DNA of 64,000 bases, taken from contig JALJCO010010226.1 in NCBI GenBank assembly GCA_023101725.1, positions 1 through 64,000 on the forward strand, read 5' to 3'. This document shows, piece by piece, positions 36,941 to 48,449 of this stretch; within the stretch, counting starts at the first letter, position 1, and every line of letters begins with the position of its first letter. The position numbers and the translations under genes were made by a program. The stretch is from Atherinomorus stipes. Its lineage: Eukaryota > Chordata > Actinopteri > Atheriniformes > Atherinidae. The notes beneath the pieces are model-generated. The model was not told the origin of the DNA. It saw only the letters and a program-made list of their open reading frames with translations, and did not search any database.

Positions 36941-39900
36941 AGGCTCTGGGCCCTGCACCTCGCTGGTGCTCCTTCCTGGACAACCTAACAGAAGAGCTGG
37001 AGGAGAGCCCAGAGAGCACGGTGTACGATGATTACAAGTTTGTCACCCGGAAGGACCTGGAAAATCTGGGTGAGGCCTCTCTGCCTTATTTACACCCCCA
37101 GAAACCTCCTTAATGTGTCATGTGGAGTAAAAAAAGTTAGTTATCCTGCCAAGATTTGCCAAGCTAAGAATGCAGTTTATGCAATGACTGTTTCAGTTGG
37201 ATACCAAAGAGTTTTCCTTGGACGTTTTACCCAAAACTGTGAATCAAAGTGAGCCCCCCCCCACCAGTATGATGGTTAGACTGTCTCAGTAGAGGCCGAG
37301 GGAATGATTGAGGGGTTTTTGGGAAGAAAAGTCGGCTGTTGGAGACGGGAGCAAGAAGGGAGGAGGGAGTGAACACTGGAGGGGTTGAATGAACACTGGA
37401 ATGCAGGCTCAGCAGTAAAGAGATCAAATGACAAGAATCAGAAAGGTGGTTGGCTGGTGGGGGATAAAAGACGAGGGGGAGTCGGACATGGTGGGGGGCA
37501 GTGTTGATTTACAGGAGCCGCGTAATGTTGTTACGTAACTGCGCGGCTGCCGGGGTCTACTGAGTACAACGCATTGATAGTTCCCAGGAAAGGCTAGTTG
37601 CTCCACATTCTGGGTCCTTCTATCCACATGTTCCCACAGGTTTGCGCGGTTTGACGGATCACAGCTGTTCTCTGGAGAATCTGTCACATGCAAACCCTGC
37701 AGCTGCAGCCTTAAACTTTACTTTATACTACTTATGCTACATTTCTGCACGCAGTGTAGGTTTTTTTTTTTTCTTTTTTCAACAAAATTGGTATTATATG
37801 GCGGTTTATGTGCGTCAGTTTAATGGTTTTTCTGTGCATTTCCATTTTTAATCGCACATTTTAGAGCTTCTCTGCTTGGACATTTTTTATTTAAAAACAG
37901 ACTAACTCGCATCAGGAAAAGACTTTACAACATAAGCAAATTAATTAAGCTATTAAGTCAACTCTGCAGTGATATAAAATATAAGACTAAATATCTACGT
38001 GCTGAGGGTCAAAATGTTTTTTTTTCTCTGTTAGTTTATGTATTAATATAATAATATCTCTTAATAAGCACAACCAGAGGCCGATGAGTCACCATGATGG
38101 AAAACTAAAGTATCCAGCTCAAAGCAAAATTATCTCAAAGCACTTTTAAACACTCTCCAGTAGGGATGGGCGATATTTTATCGTGTGCGCTATATCGTCA
38201 AAGAAATTCCCCACAATAACAATTTGAATTTATCGTTTTTATCGTGAGATGACAATTTACCAGGTTGTGTTTTACTTTGGTTTTTTTAATAAGCAAAGTT
38301 AGTTTTGCTGTTTGCGTCGTTTGAATAAATGTGGCATTTGGTCTCTCATATTTCAGACTTGTTTGATTGGTGTCACTACAGTTTTGCAATACAGGTGTCT
38401 ACTTGAACTTAATTGATGTAGTGGCTTCTGGTATTTTGTCGAGCTTTCAAGACAGAATTTAGTGACAGATTTATAATACAAAATATTTTGCTGATAGCTT
38501 TTATCGTCATTTATCGTTACCGTGATAAATAAGAGAAATTATCGTGATACATTTTTTAGTCCATATCGCCCATCCCTACTCTCCAGTTCACTTAAAATTG
38601 AATTAAACAATTTATGTCATGAATCCTAGAATAACTTTTTATAAAAAGGGATTCATAAAAATAAAAATCTGGCTAAGGGAACCATCAGGTTCCATCATTT
38701 TAATTTTTTTCAGTTCAGCCTTCTATTCAGGCAAATCTGCCCCAAAAAAGGAGAAAAGAAACACAAATAAATAACAAAAATTTCAGAAATATCTCCATGG
38801 AAAGTCAAGAAAATAAAGAGAAAAGTAAAGAGAAGTAAAAAGTAGAGCTGGACAAAAATATCGATACACTGAAATATTGCGATATTTCCATATGCTGATA
38901 TCATATCAGTATTTTCAAATGCGGTATCGGCCTATTTTACGAATGAAATCTCGTGAGATTTCATCATTCAGCCACGAAATCTCACGTGTTTTTGTTGGTA
39001 AAATAGATCAATATTAATTTTTAAATGTCTATAAAAAATCTGCATATGAAAATATTGCGATATTTCAGTGTATCAATATTTTTCCCTGCCCTAGTAAAAA
39101 GTACCTTTATTATTATTATTTAGGGAGAGGATAATGTGCCGTCTGATTTCATATTTCTTTTTGAAAACAAACGACCACATCATGGAGGTTTCAGAGGACC
39201 AGTGATGTATTTATGGTTCATCTTCTGGGAATTATGAACCTACGTGGCGACAGTGAAAAAGCAGGAATCTGGAATATCAAATGCATCCTCTCAGCACCAT
39301 GAATGTCACTTTTTTAGCTGATATGATAGAAATTGAAAAGATAATCAAACAAAAATAGTTGGCTTCATCTTTTAGGAGCAATGACTGTGTGAATCAGATT
39401 TAATAACTAAATCTCTCTACGTTTGTGCTTTTTGTTTCTTTGTCCGTATGGATGCATATGCGTTTCATTAAAAGGGAAAATCCTTTTTTTAATTGCTTCA
39501 GGGTTGTCTCACCTGGTGGGATCAAATCTTCTGAGGGCCTACATGCACGGTTTCTTCATGGACATCAGGCTTTACCTCAAGGTACGGCGTCTGCAGCCCT
39601 GTCCACACGCGACTTTATATCAGATATGACTTTCTCTGTGAGAAACTAAGCATTCACTTTTATCTTGGCTGCAGGTGAAAAGCATGGCAAACCCGTTTGC
39701 ATACGAAGAGTATCGCAAGGATAAGATCCGCCAGAAGATCGAGGAGTCCAGAACCCAGAGGGTCCAGGTTAAGGTGAGAAGTCCTAACAAGATGTTAGAT
39801 TTTATCATCCTCTCGTGTGCCATCATTTCTACATTTTTGTATCATTACATGATCATGTCAGACAGGATTATTCTGGTTTTTCCAGATGATTTCTTGTTTT

Positions 39901-42900
39901 CGCAGTATCGGTCACGTGGCATTTCATTCTGGTGGCATGCTGTGTTTGCATTCATGCGTTATCAAATGTACGATTTGTTTTTGCTGTGACAGACGTTACC
40001 AAAGGTGAACAAGGAGCTGGCTCTCAAGCTGATGGAGGAGGGTGATGATGAAGAAGCAGAGACTTCCAGGAAAAAGAAGGGCAAGGTAGGAGGAACATGA
40101 TTACAGATACCCATGTGGTCACGCACTGTCTGAGCTCTGAAATGATAAACGCCAGAACTTTTTCTTTTGCTTTGTTTCTAAATGGGACAGTTGCCAGCTA
40201 ACTTCTGACTTCTCACCTTGCAGCTAGCAGCTTTAACCTGGCTTGGATCTACTGTTAGCGAAGCAGTTAGCCTAGCCATTTACTTTATCTGAATTTCAAA
40301 TGCTGCCACTTAGCTATTCTTAAGTTTAAGTTACTAACTTACACATCAGCAGCACTATGCATGCATGCATGTTTCGTTTCATTCAGATGGATTTAAGCAA
40401 TTAAAAATAAACCACTGATTCAGAGAATTAGCTCTCTTTCTTTAGTTTGTATGAAATTTTCCTCTTTTGAAGATCAGTTTAGAGACCTGCAACAGGTGGG
40501 AATTCCAGCGGGTCCCGCAGGACCTGCCAAATCGGGCAGGATTCACACAGCCACGAGCAAGAACAGGCGGTCAGTCGGGTCCCTAGCTCCTCCCGTAGAG
40601 GTCCAGGATGACTCGCAGTCGGTCTATTGGCCTATAAACTTATTGTCTAAACATGAGCTGTTGGTTTTCATTGACATTCCTGTCATGATTCTATCCATCA
40701 GCATTATTCAACTCAAAAAGCACTCAGAGAGCGCAGACCCCCCCACCCAAAAGACACACACACAAACACCACCAACGATATGCATTTATCGCCAGATGAA
40801 CGATCCATCAAAAAAATCCCCAGTATTTGTCTTTCTGTCTGTATGTCCGTCTGCTAGTGGGTAAAATAACTCATAAAGGTGTGGTGGGCAGTGTTGCTTG
40901 TCGGCCTTTAACTGTCCACTCTTGTTGCAATTTAAGTGAAAATTTCTTCACGGGACCCACACAGGTCGACCTGCGCATCACTCTCTGTCACTCCTTGGTA
41001 TTAATCCAGTAATTAACAAACCCTGATGCAAAAATGCTTTGAAAATCCCAGCAGATAGCGTGATTAAAACACTGTGTGCTCACAGGTTCAGGTCACGTGA
41101 ACCAGGGTGGCCTGTGTGTGGGTTGTCAATCAAAGCCTCATTGTGCTTACATCAAAATTTGCATTAAAAACCTCGGGACTGAGCGAATCTCTCGGGTGGT
41201 CAGGTGAAGGGAGTCACGTGGAAGCAGGCGGGAGCGGGATTGAAAATCTCATCCCGTGCAGGTTTCTAGATCAGTTAGCAGATTTGTGTCTAGAAAACAC
41301 TGCAAACAGAACAGGCAGCAGTTCCTTCTGTACAAACGTCCCAGCGCACTTCATGCTCCATCATCTTGTTGCATGATGAGTCATTTTTTAAGTCTGCAGT
41401 CACGTTAGCTGAGAGGTTTATTCTCCCAAAGACATTGAGCTGCAAAAAGAGTGGAGTGAACACATGGAGCGAGGAATGGGACACAAGGTTAAAACTTCTA
41501 CACATTTTTTAACTCATATCATCATATTTGTAAGTTAAACTACAAAGATAGAAGGTAACTTTATTAATACCTGGAGGTAGATTTGTTTTGCAGTTGTTAT
41601 AGAAGGTAGGCCATCACAAAGCAGGACACAGTAAACGATAAAAAAAAACACAAGTACGAACAAGAAACACCAAAAACAGTGAGTACTCATCTAAGGCTTG
41701 GATAAAAAACAGCTTTAGTTTTTTTTCAACCTGGACCTTATTTTTTAGGAGTTCATACGTGCATTTACTCACTAGTAAAATTTCTGCATCATTTTGAGTC
41801 CTTTGGAAGATTTTACATTGAGTCGCCCTTCAGTGTGCATCTATATAATGGCAGAGACGGGGCAGCCTCTATACGGCATTATCTGCAGCTAAACACCTTC
41901 TTTTCATCAAAACTTGAAGTAGAATGAACGAATGAGTAGAATGAACGAATGGGTAGCGAGCTGCTCTTCTAAGCTGTACTACGGGAACTGCATCGGGAAC
42001 GCCCAGCCCCAAAAAGTGTGTTGAACACCTTGATAACTAACGGAAAGCTACATCTGGACTCACAGGACAATAGTACTCGTTCGTTCGTTCATTCGTTCGT
42101 TCGTTCATTCTACTTAAAGTATTGGTGAAAATCAGATGATGCCTCATAGAGAGGCTGCCCCAGCTCTGCCATTATATAGATGTACACCGAAGGGGGACTC
42201 AACGTAATATCTTCTGAAGAAGTTAAAGTGATACAGAAATTTTACCGGTGAGTAAATGCATGTTTAAACTTCTAGAAATAAGGTCCAGGTTGAAAAAGAA
42301 GAAAGTTATCCCTTAAAGGAGTGATGACATAACAGTTAAAAACTAGTTTATGTTGTTGGCATTACTTTATATGTAAATACTCCAAAGAAAAAAACGGCAT
42401 TTTTTACAGCGGAGTATTGTTTTGAAACGCCAGACCTCACTTCCTCAGTAATACAGTTGGGTCCGGTGATGATATGGAGCTTTACCCGGAGACCACGTTG
42501 ACTTCATTTTGATTGGCTACACCTTATTTCGCTATGACCTTATTTGGAGAATCTAGGTCAAGCTGCGGTCGGAGTTTGCTAAAGGCTAACTGTTAGCAAC
42601 ATGGGCACTTCAGACAGTGAGCTACGTTTATCAGACAAGACAGCATTTAGAAAATAAATAAACTTACAGGTAATGACAAGGTTGTGGCCCCCTCCCTCAG
42701 TGTTACTGCAGAAGTTTTCTTTTAAATCCATTTGTTTGAAAACCCAGACCTGACTGCAGAGAAGTTACTACTAGCTCCATACAGGAAGCTGAATCAGACA
42801 GGGAGGGGAGGGGGGAGCGGACGGTGCATAAACCGTTAGGAGAGAGAGAGAGAGGGGGGGGGGGGCGCTGCTTACTTTATAGTGTGCTCTTATTGGAGCA

Positions 42901-45900
42901 ATTAAATTACGTAGAATGATAGAACTTCGTAGAATGATAAGCTGCTGTCTGATTCAACTGTTTCTAAGCAGAGAGACAAAGCTGACAGACCATAAACAGG
43001 AACTTTGATTCTCACTCTGGACATTCACATGGCCTCATCAGTGCACAATAGATCATATTATACCCCCAAAACCCCAGAAAAGTGAAATTTGATGTCATGG
43101 CACCTTTAAAAAGCACCGACTGAAAGTCAAAAGCCTGAATACATTTAATTAACCACACATAAGTTGACTTGGAATAAGAGCAAGATAAAGTCAAACTGTT
43201 GTAAATACCCCATGGATATTTTACAAAGAACACAAAAGCAAAGTAACAAACAAACAAGTACTGATACAAATCAAATCCACATGTATGGATTCATTCTGCA
43301 AGTTGGTTTTATGCGTACAAAACATTCGTGCCACATTTTAAACTCAAGAACCAATCAGATTACTTAAATCCCTAACTAAGCCCCCTAAGGGTTGTGGTTG
43401 CTGGATAAATAATAACCATCAGTGGAATGAGCAAGTAGAGGCATCGTCTTCATGGCGATAAAATAAAGCGACTCACCTGCAGGAGCTGTGAAACGTGTTG
43501 GTGTTGGTCAGGCAGCGGTAGCGGTGCACCACATGGCACAAAGCTTGGTTCTGACACGGGATCTTGGCCCTCCTCTCTCTCTGACTGGTTTGTACTTGCA
43601 GAACTGACTTGTATTTTCAGAATTGCTGTTGTGATTTGCCCTTAAACTTGGATATTTGAACTGTGACAGTTTCCACGGAGACCATCTGAGTCTAATATTT
43701 GCATGAAATTATCTGAACTGCTTTTTATTTGTGAAAAAACTCCAAACAAAACAATGTTTTTAGAAATAAAGTTGCATATTACTTGACCAGACCCACGTAG
43801 AAACAGTCTGGGCAGATATGTTTTTATCCCTTATTATTACAAAGACGGTCCCATTCACACATACTAACACATGCACATGCATAGAGTCCTCAAAATTATT
43901 CAGACCCTTCCACTAAAGATGAGGCTAAATTCACAATAGTAATTAAAATAACACGAAATTTAACAAACGAATAATAGACAAAAATTTACAAAAATATAAT
44001 TTAGTGAAATATAAACATTGCTTTTGAATTATGGTTGGAAATAATAATTAAAAAAAATAAACAAACAAAGCTGCCCCAGACCAGTGAGAGCACCTTTCCC
44101 ATGAACAGTTGACCAACATATCTGTCAGCAGGTGCAGACGTCTGATTGGACGTTACAGAAAACACCTGATTGCAGTGATTGTCTCAAAGTGTTGCTCAAC
44201 AACATTTTAGTACAGGAGCCCCATCATGCTTGTTTACTTGTTTTACTTTTTGATTGTTTATTTATTCATTTATTTTTAACCACATTTCAAAATCAATGTC
44301 ACAATTTTCATAGATTTTTTTATTTGTGATCACTTGACAATTTCAACTTATTTAATCGACAGCTGATTTTTTTTTTTCCTTCTTTCATTGGAGGGTATGA
44401 ATAATTTTGAGGACGACTGTGTGTGTGTGTGTGTGTATATATACATATATATATATTTTTTTTTCTTTTTTCTTTTTCTTGTTTTACTGTTTTAATGAGA
44501 GCTGGTGGATCTTGCTTTGTTTTTTTTTATTTCATTTTATTTTATTTTTATTGCTGGTTATTTTGTGTGTGGAGCACTTTGTTCTGACTTAAATGTGCTT
44601 CATAAATAAAGTGGATTGGAGCTCTTGACCATGTGTGTTGCTCATCCGCAGGCTCTTCCCAGCATCCTGGGTGACGACCGTTTCAAGGTGATGTTTGAAA
44701 ACCCAGACTACCAGGTGGATGAGCAGAGCGAGGAGTTCCGGCTGCTTAACCCCATCGTCTCCAAGGTGGAGCAAAAACGGAAGAAGAAACTGCGTCTGCT
44801 GGCTCAGCAGGCTGCCACTCAACAGGTAGCCGACCTTTCCTCTTCTGTTCTTGAACTCTTTGGAAATGAAGAGATCAAAATCAGTCTAATGAGGAGATTG
44901 TTTCTGGAAGTAATGTGCCTTGTGAGGACGATTGTAGAGGATAAAGTGAATCACTTCTTCTGCATCTCGTCTCCGTCCAGGCTGCTGAAGACGAAGAGGA
45001 GCCAGAGGGTCGAGCCAGCTCCGAGGAGGAGAGCTCCGACGATGACAAGAGCTGGGTGGAGGAGCTGAGGGAGCAGCGGAGGTTGCTGCGGCAGGAGGAC
45101 AGAGACCGCCGGTGGCAACAGAGAAAGGAGGCGGACCGCAACACCGACCTGCTGGAGAGGGAAGAGAACAAAGGAGAAGGAAGCTCCAACCTGGCTGAGA
45201 ACCAGAGAACCAGCCAGCCGCAGTTTTATCAGATCAAAGCTGGAGAGGAGTTCAGAAGTTTTAACGACATGGCCCGCAAGCAGAAACTGCAGAAGTACGT
45301 GTTGGGAAGTGTGTTTGTTGTGTGGGACTCTTTAAAAGCTCATATTCAGGCCTTCTGAAGGCAGGATCACCTTACCTGAGCAAATGTAAACCGATAAAGA
45401 CACATTACTGTCTGTGTAGACTGTTAGGGTACGCATCTGAGTACTCTTGTTTCTTCCAGGGCTTCTCTGGAGGACCGGCTGAAGCTGGAGGAAAACTCTG
45501 GAATCAACAGCATGGCCGACTCTGCAGTGGGCAGCAAACAGCTGACCTTCACTCTCAAGAAGGTAAACAAATGATGCAGCATCACTGTTGCTCGTTAGAC
45601 GGCGTTCATCGCTCCAGTTCTACACTGATCATGTAGAACTGCAGAGAATGAGCTCAGATGGGCTAAATATTCATCACAGACAGGACAGATTTCATCTTTT
45701 ACACATAAGTCAGTACAGAGTAAAATACAGCAGTAAGGAGTGAAGTCAGTAATACGAACCATGATGAAACTCTGGGACAGGATGTTTGAGGTGACAGTCT
45801 GAGCAGAGACCCCAACGCCACCTCCTGTGGCTCATCGGGTCATTCTTTCCACACCAGCTGAGAAATATGATCTTTTTTTCCAAGTTTGGGTCAAGGTTAA

Positions 45901-47144
45901 AATAGTTTTGGATTTTTAATTACTTTCTATTTTGTTTTGATGTTTTGTTTTCCAATTTGGCAAGTTTTACTTAGTTTTTTGAACAGGTTTGTTAGTTTTT
46001 ATTAGTTTTTATATTTTGGAAAATGCTTAGTTTTAGTTTAGTTTTTATTAGTTTCAGTGTTAGTTTTAGTTTTTGGGGGCTTTTTTCCTGGTAAATTATA
46101 CGTATTTGCCTGGTGTGACATTCAAAATCATCAGAAAATGATTTTGAGTAAAACCGGTAGAGCAAAGTAAATAAATTAAATAGAAATAGATGTCATATCA
46201 ACCCAAAAGGCTGATGTAGTAAATGAATTTACTGTACAAAGACCAAAACTAAGGAGGTTTTTGCAATATTTTTTTTTTGTAATGACACAATACAGTTTCA
46301 GTTAGTTTTTAAAAAAGAAATAACTGTCATTTTTATTTTTGTTTTTTTTTTTTTTTTTTTCAATTGTAGTTTTAGTGTTTTTGTTAGTTTTAGTTAATAA
46401 CCTTGGTTTGGGTTTTGCCCCAAAGCGTCGTCCCTGTGGGACATGTCCAGATCAGCTCCATTTTTCCCAAAAAGCTACATCTCCATCTGAGGCAGGGGTG
46501 TCTCTCCCATCCCTGAGTGGGCTTTCCACCCTTTTCCTGCATCAGATTGGTGCTGATTCCCCTCCTGTCTGCTTCACACTTAGCTGCAGTCTGGCCCCGT
46601 GTGCTCTCTCGGTACGATGAAGGTACCAGGATCACATCATCTGCAAAAAAGCAAAGATGCAAATTCTCCATCTCTCTGCTTGGCAGGGAAACTCTGTCCG
46701 TGTCCATTTATGAGCAGAGTTTTTTGTGGGTTTGGACTGTAAAAGCACATCCAACCGGACACCGTCTGGGACACGAAATACAGAAAAACCAGTTGAATAA
46801 ATTTCTTTTTATTGAGTAAAGAGCTGATTCAGTGATCAATACCTCACTAAACTAACCTGATAAACGGGTCACATGCAGATGATTTTCATTTAAGCTGGAA
46901 CAAACCTCACAGCTCTTATAAACCAGAAAGTGTAAAACTTTTTCTTCAGTTGTGAGTGGTGGAAGTTTATCTAACACGTTTGCTTCCTTTCGTGCAGTCG
47001 GAGCAGCAGAGGAAGCAGCAGCAGCTGGAGCGTGAGCACCACGAGGAGAGGAAGAAGCTGAGACGCTCGGCCGGACACCTGAGCAGCGGCAGAGGAAGAG
47101 GATGGGGAGGCAGAGGAAGAGGGAGAGGAAGAGGCCGCTATTAA
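24488..47144 (+). CDS. nol10: Nucleolar protein 10 (Enp2 family), 21 coding exons
   Basis: Coding exons: 24488-24553, 25120-25165, 25253-25351, 25444-25521, 25594-25631, 27685-27821, 28981-29046, 29124-29184, 29273-29358, 29572-29650, 30603-30752, 32775-32841, 35058-35110, 36943-37069, 39502-39581, 39675-39773, 39993-40085, 44652-44825, 44981-45294, 45460-45562 and 46998-47144. All junctions are GT-AG and in phase, giving 720 residues (human 688). It starts [23 protein letters not shown]40 propeller fills about residues 25-330 ([37 protein letters not shown]). [13 protein letters not shown] and [14 protein letters not shown] follow. A NUC153 motif ([17 protein letters not shown]) sits near 480-500, then an acidic patch and a basic tail. 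The yeast orthologue Enp2 is a nucleolar 90S/SSU-processome factor for 18S rRNA maturation. The C terminus is an arginine-glycine tail ([16 protein letters not shown]), unlike human. Confidence 0.97.
26301..26909. mobile_element. TTAA-ended fold-back MITE, family D, copy 1 (nol10 intron 5)
   Basis: The ends are TTAAAGGATAA and TTATCCTTTAA. Long inverted arms face each other (CCTTATTTCTAGGAGTTTAT at left, TAAACTCCTAGAAATAAGG at right). A second copy in the same orientation lies at 41707-42316. Confidence 0.8.
27868..28010 (+). mobile_element. Fish dispersed repeat, SINE-like or 3' tail
   Basis: GGCAGCACGGTGGCGTGCTG and GTTTGCATGTTCTCTTCAGG, followed by GGCTTCCTCCCACCGTC, are hallmarks of an abundant fish repeat. 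Family assignment is from memory of the consensus; class uncertain. Confidence 0.55.
28099..28860. mobile_element. Non-autonomous element with CGATAC/ATATTGCGATA words
   Basis: This non-coding repeat in nol10 intron 6 begins near GGTGGGTATTGGCAAAGAC and is rich in GATACGATACAATATTGC-type words typical of fish hAT MITEs. The right end is not well defined. Confidence 0.45.
31910..32242 (+). mobile_element. LINE 3' fragment (non-LTR retrotransposon)
   Basis: The plus strand matches the degenerate end of a fish non-LTR ORF2 and its tail: CAACGAATGAGATCACGG, then GAGACCCTCGGG, CCCCTGGGGATTCCC and AAGCTAAAGAGGATGGATG in the expected order. It is heavily mutated. It lies in nol10 intron 11. Confidence 0.6.
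32243..32430. mobile_element. hAT-type MITE with GATCGGATATC words
   Basis: Starts AGAGATGCACCGATCGGATA; inverted words GGATCGGATATCGG and GGCCGATCCGACATTCCG follow. The right terminus was not found and the element may be truncated. Confidence 0.5.
33100..34983 (+). mobile_element. Third Tc1/mariner lineage, relic split by a minisatellite (nol10 intron 12)
   Basis: The left end TACAACCACAATTCCAAATC and right end CAGCTTTTTTGGAGTTAGAG are degenerate inverted repeats of a well-known fish DNA transposon. The plus strand holds degraded transposase segments: one near 33480-33620 ([20 protein letters not shown]) and another near 33705-33800 that includes the Tc1-type HICEG-like block. The last catalytic block appears as [14 protein letters not shown] right after the minisatellite (about 34695). 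There is no intact frame. Confidence 0.75.
33915..34693 (+). repeat. 35-bp minisatellite, about 22 units
   Basis: Tandem units of 35 bp each contain CTGCAGTCCAGAGTCCAGCT or a close variant; unit positions repeat every 35 bases from 33915 to 34693. Early units carry GCCGAACTGG and scattered CCGG variants, while later units are almost uniform with GAACTAG or GAACTGG. Because 35 is not a multiple of 3, open frames traverse it with a 105-bp period. They are not genes. Confidence 0.95.
35944..36427 (-). mobile_element. L2-like LINE reverse-transcriptase fragment (nol10 intron 13)
   Basis: The minus strand encodes [13 protein letters not shown] (catalytic YVDD at 36101-36112), followed in another frame by [10 protein letters not shown], the usual order in vertebrate L2-type LINEs. 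Upstream, a degraded block around 36180-36220 precedes it. Frameshifts and a GT/G-run interruption (36292-36333) show it is dead. Confidence 0.75.
36292..36333. repeat. (GT)n followed by a 26-base G run
   Basis: Nine GT units run straight into an uninterrupted run of G inside the dead LINE. The G run has quadruplex potential and its length may be unreliable in the assembly. Confidence 0.8.
36889..36938 (+). repeat. (GT)25 repeat at the nol10 exon 14 acceptor
   Basis: About 25 GT units end 4 bases before the acceptor AG at 36941-36942. The normal polypyrimidine tract is replaced by GT repeat plus TTT. Confidence 0.9.
38161..38578. mobile_element. MITE with TAGGGATGGGCGATAT ends (nol10 intron 14)
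   Basis: TAGGGATGGGCGATATTTTA at left and ATATCGCCCATCCCTA at right are clean terminal inverted repeats around 390 bp of non-coding sequence. Confidence 0.75.
38843..39094. mobile_element. MITE, family E, copy 1 (nol10 intron 14)
   Basis: Ends with AATATCGATACACTGAAATA at left and TATTTCAGTGTATCAATATT at right. Central words AAATCTCGTGAGATTT are palindromic. A related copy is nested at 52107-52470. Confidence 0.7.
40450..41100. other. nol10 intron 17, repeat-like segment
   Basis: GGGTCCCGCAGGACC at about 40510 is a small hairpin. The words GAGAGCGCAGACCCCCC near 40727-40745 recur in related form near 53568-53585, so this is probably part of a dispersed repeat that I cannot name. No coding exon was seen. 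Confidence 0.35.
41707..42316. mobile_element. TTAA-ended fold-back MITE, family D, copy 2 (nol10 intron 17)
   Basis: Same arms and orientation as 26301-26909. It contains a GTTC/ATTC tetranucleotide expansion (about 42077-42108) absent from copy 1. Its right TTAA is shared with the next element. Confidence 0.75.
42313..43109. mobile_element. TTAA-ended MITE, family F (nol10 intron 17)
   Basis: The ends are TTAAAGGAGTGATGACATAA and GATGTCATGGCACCTTTAA, imperfect inverted repeats bounded by TTAA. There is no transposase. A short AG/G tract lies at 42841-42865. Confidence 0.7.
43881..44420. mobile_element. Mariner-type MITE, family B, copy 2 (nol10 intron 17)
   Basis: Reverse-orientation relative of 13723-14217, with GAGTCCTCAAAATTATT at left and AATTTTGAGGACGACTGT at right. 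The right end runs into a GT/AT microsatellite. Confidence 0.7.
45893..46404. mobile_element. MITE, family G, copy 1 (nol10 intron 20)
   Basis: This TTAGTTTTAGTTTT-rich element ends in TTTTAGTTAATAACCTT. It matches 51398-51912. Confidence 0.6.
46405..46740 (-). mobile_element. LINE reverse-transcriptase fragment (nol10 intron 20)
   Basis: The minus strand encodes [16 protein letters not shown] (catalytic FADD near 46636-46650) followed by [15 protein letters not shown] and a degraded LG-containing block, the order seen in fish non-LTR retrotransposons. About 105 codons are open, but it is a fragment. Confidence 0.75.
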
Positions 47145-47543
47145 GGAGAACGCTTCTCTAAGAGCTCAGTGGGCTGAGACAGTCAGAGCTGTGTAGTTTG
47201 TTCCTGACCCGTGGGAGGGATGAAGCGAGTGGAAAAGACAAAGACTGATGAGCTGACACGTCTGTCCTGCTCCTGGGTGGTCTGAGCGCCGCGTTTACCT
47301 GCTCTCTGCAAATTCACTCTGTTCTAAACAGATTACCTCTGTCACTGCCCGTATGAATGTCATTTCAGGCTGTTATTTATGTGTCTTGACAGCATGGGAG
47401 GCCTGAAGATGAATGACACTGAAACCACTCAGATGTTTTTTATAAGACAAGCAGAGAAGAAAAAAAAAGTCATAAAATTATGGATTTTTTATGCTGTTTG
47501 ATTTTGTAAATTGTTAAACTGTGTTTTAACAAAATATGTACAA

Positions 47544-47549
47544 AATATA
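47544..47549 (+). terminator. Candidate variant poly(A) signal of nol10
   Basis: No AATAAA is seen in the first 400 bp after the stop. AATATA here, followed by a TGTGT-containing stretch, is the best candidate. Confidence 0.25.
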
Positions 47550-48138
47550 TTTAGTAGATTTAACCTTCTGTGTCATTTTTATTATTTAAAATCAGTTATT
47601 TCTTTCCAAATAACTCCAATAATTCGGATCTAAGTTTGTTACCTTTACAGTGGATTTGCGCTCACTTACAGAACGTTTTTAGTTTTAGCCGCTACTCATT
47701 TCTTTATGTTATCAGGAAACAAGGAAACGTGCAGCTGTTTATTGTAGCATCGACAATAGAAATGCAGTTTATGAGGCAAAAAAAACAGGTCGTACAACTC
47801 TTAACAGGTCTAATCTGGAACTGTTTCCAGGATCCTTGAAGGACTTTCCAAAGCTCTTCTTTGGAGGATCCATCCCTCCATCAGACCTGGCGAGGTCCTG
47901 GTACTGGGGAGAATCGTTTCGTCACAGCTTTGTTGCCGCAGCAGGAAAAGTCCTGAAAATGTCCTGGAAAAGTCTTTGGAAAGCAACTTCTAGAAAAGAG
48001 TGGGAACCCTGCTTTCTGCTCCTGTTCACCTGCTGTATCTAGTTTTTAGTCCTGACTTCTTCTTTTGTTCCCCGTGTCCAGTTTCTGCTCCATGCTAAGT
48101 AAGTTTTCAGTCCATGATTTTTTGGAAATCACCTTATT

Positions 48139-48449
48139 CAGGGTTCTCACGGGTCCTGGAAAACCTGGAAAATGATTGAACATTTTTCCAGTCATGGAAA
48201 ACACATGGAAAATGAGAAAATGAGTCCTGGAAAATTATTTTTCCTCCCTCTGCTTCGTCTCTGCTTCATCGCTACTTCATCGCTGTACAAAATATAAACT
48301 ACAATTGTAGAACACTTCTCCAAAAGCTTAGGGTGGAATTTTTTAGTGTCTGTTGTGATAACTTGACCTGTACTGTAGCAGCTGGAAAAGTCCTGAAAAT
48401 TCCTGGAAAAGTCCTTGAAAATAACTTCAAGAAAAGATTGGGAACCCTG
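48139..48449. mobile_element. hAT-type MITE with CAGGGTTC ends
   Basis: CAGGGTTCTCACGGGTCCTG at left and GGGAACCCTG at right, with TGGAAAA-rich inner repeats. A right-end relative lies at about 47938-48012 (GTGGGAACCCTG). Confidence 0.7.

Noticed and set aside
44616..45068. A 150-codon open frame
   Set aside because: It covers nol10 exon 18 and then reads through its donor into intron; the true exon ends at 44825.
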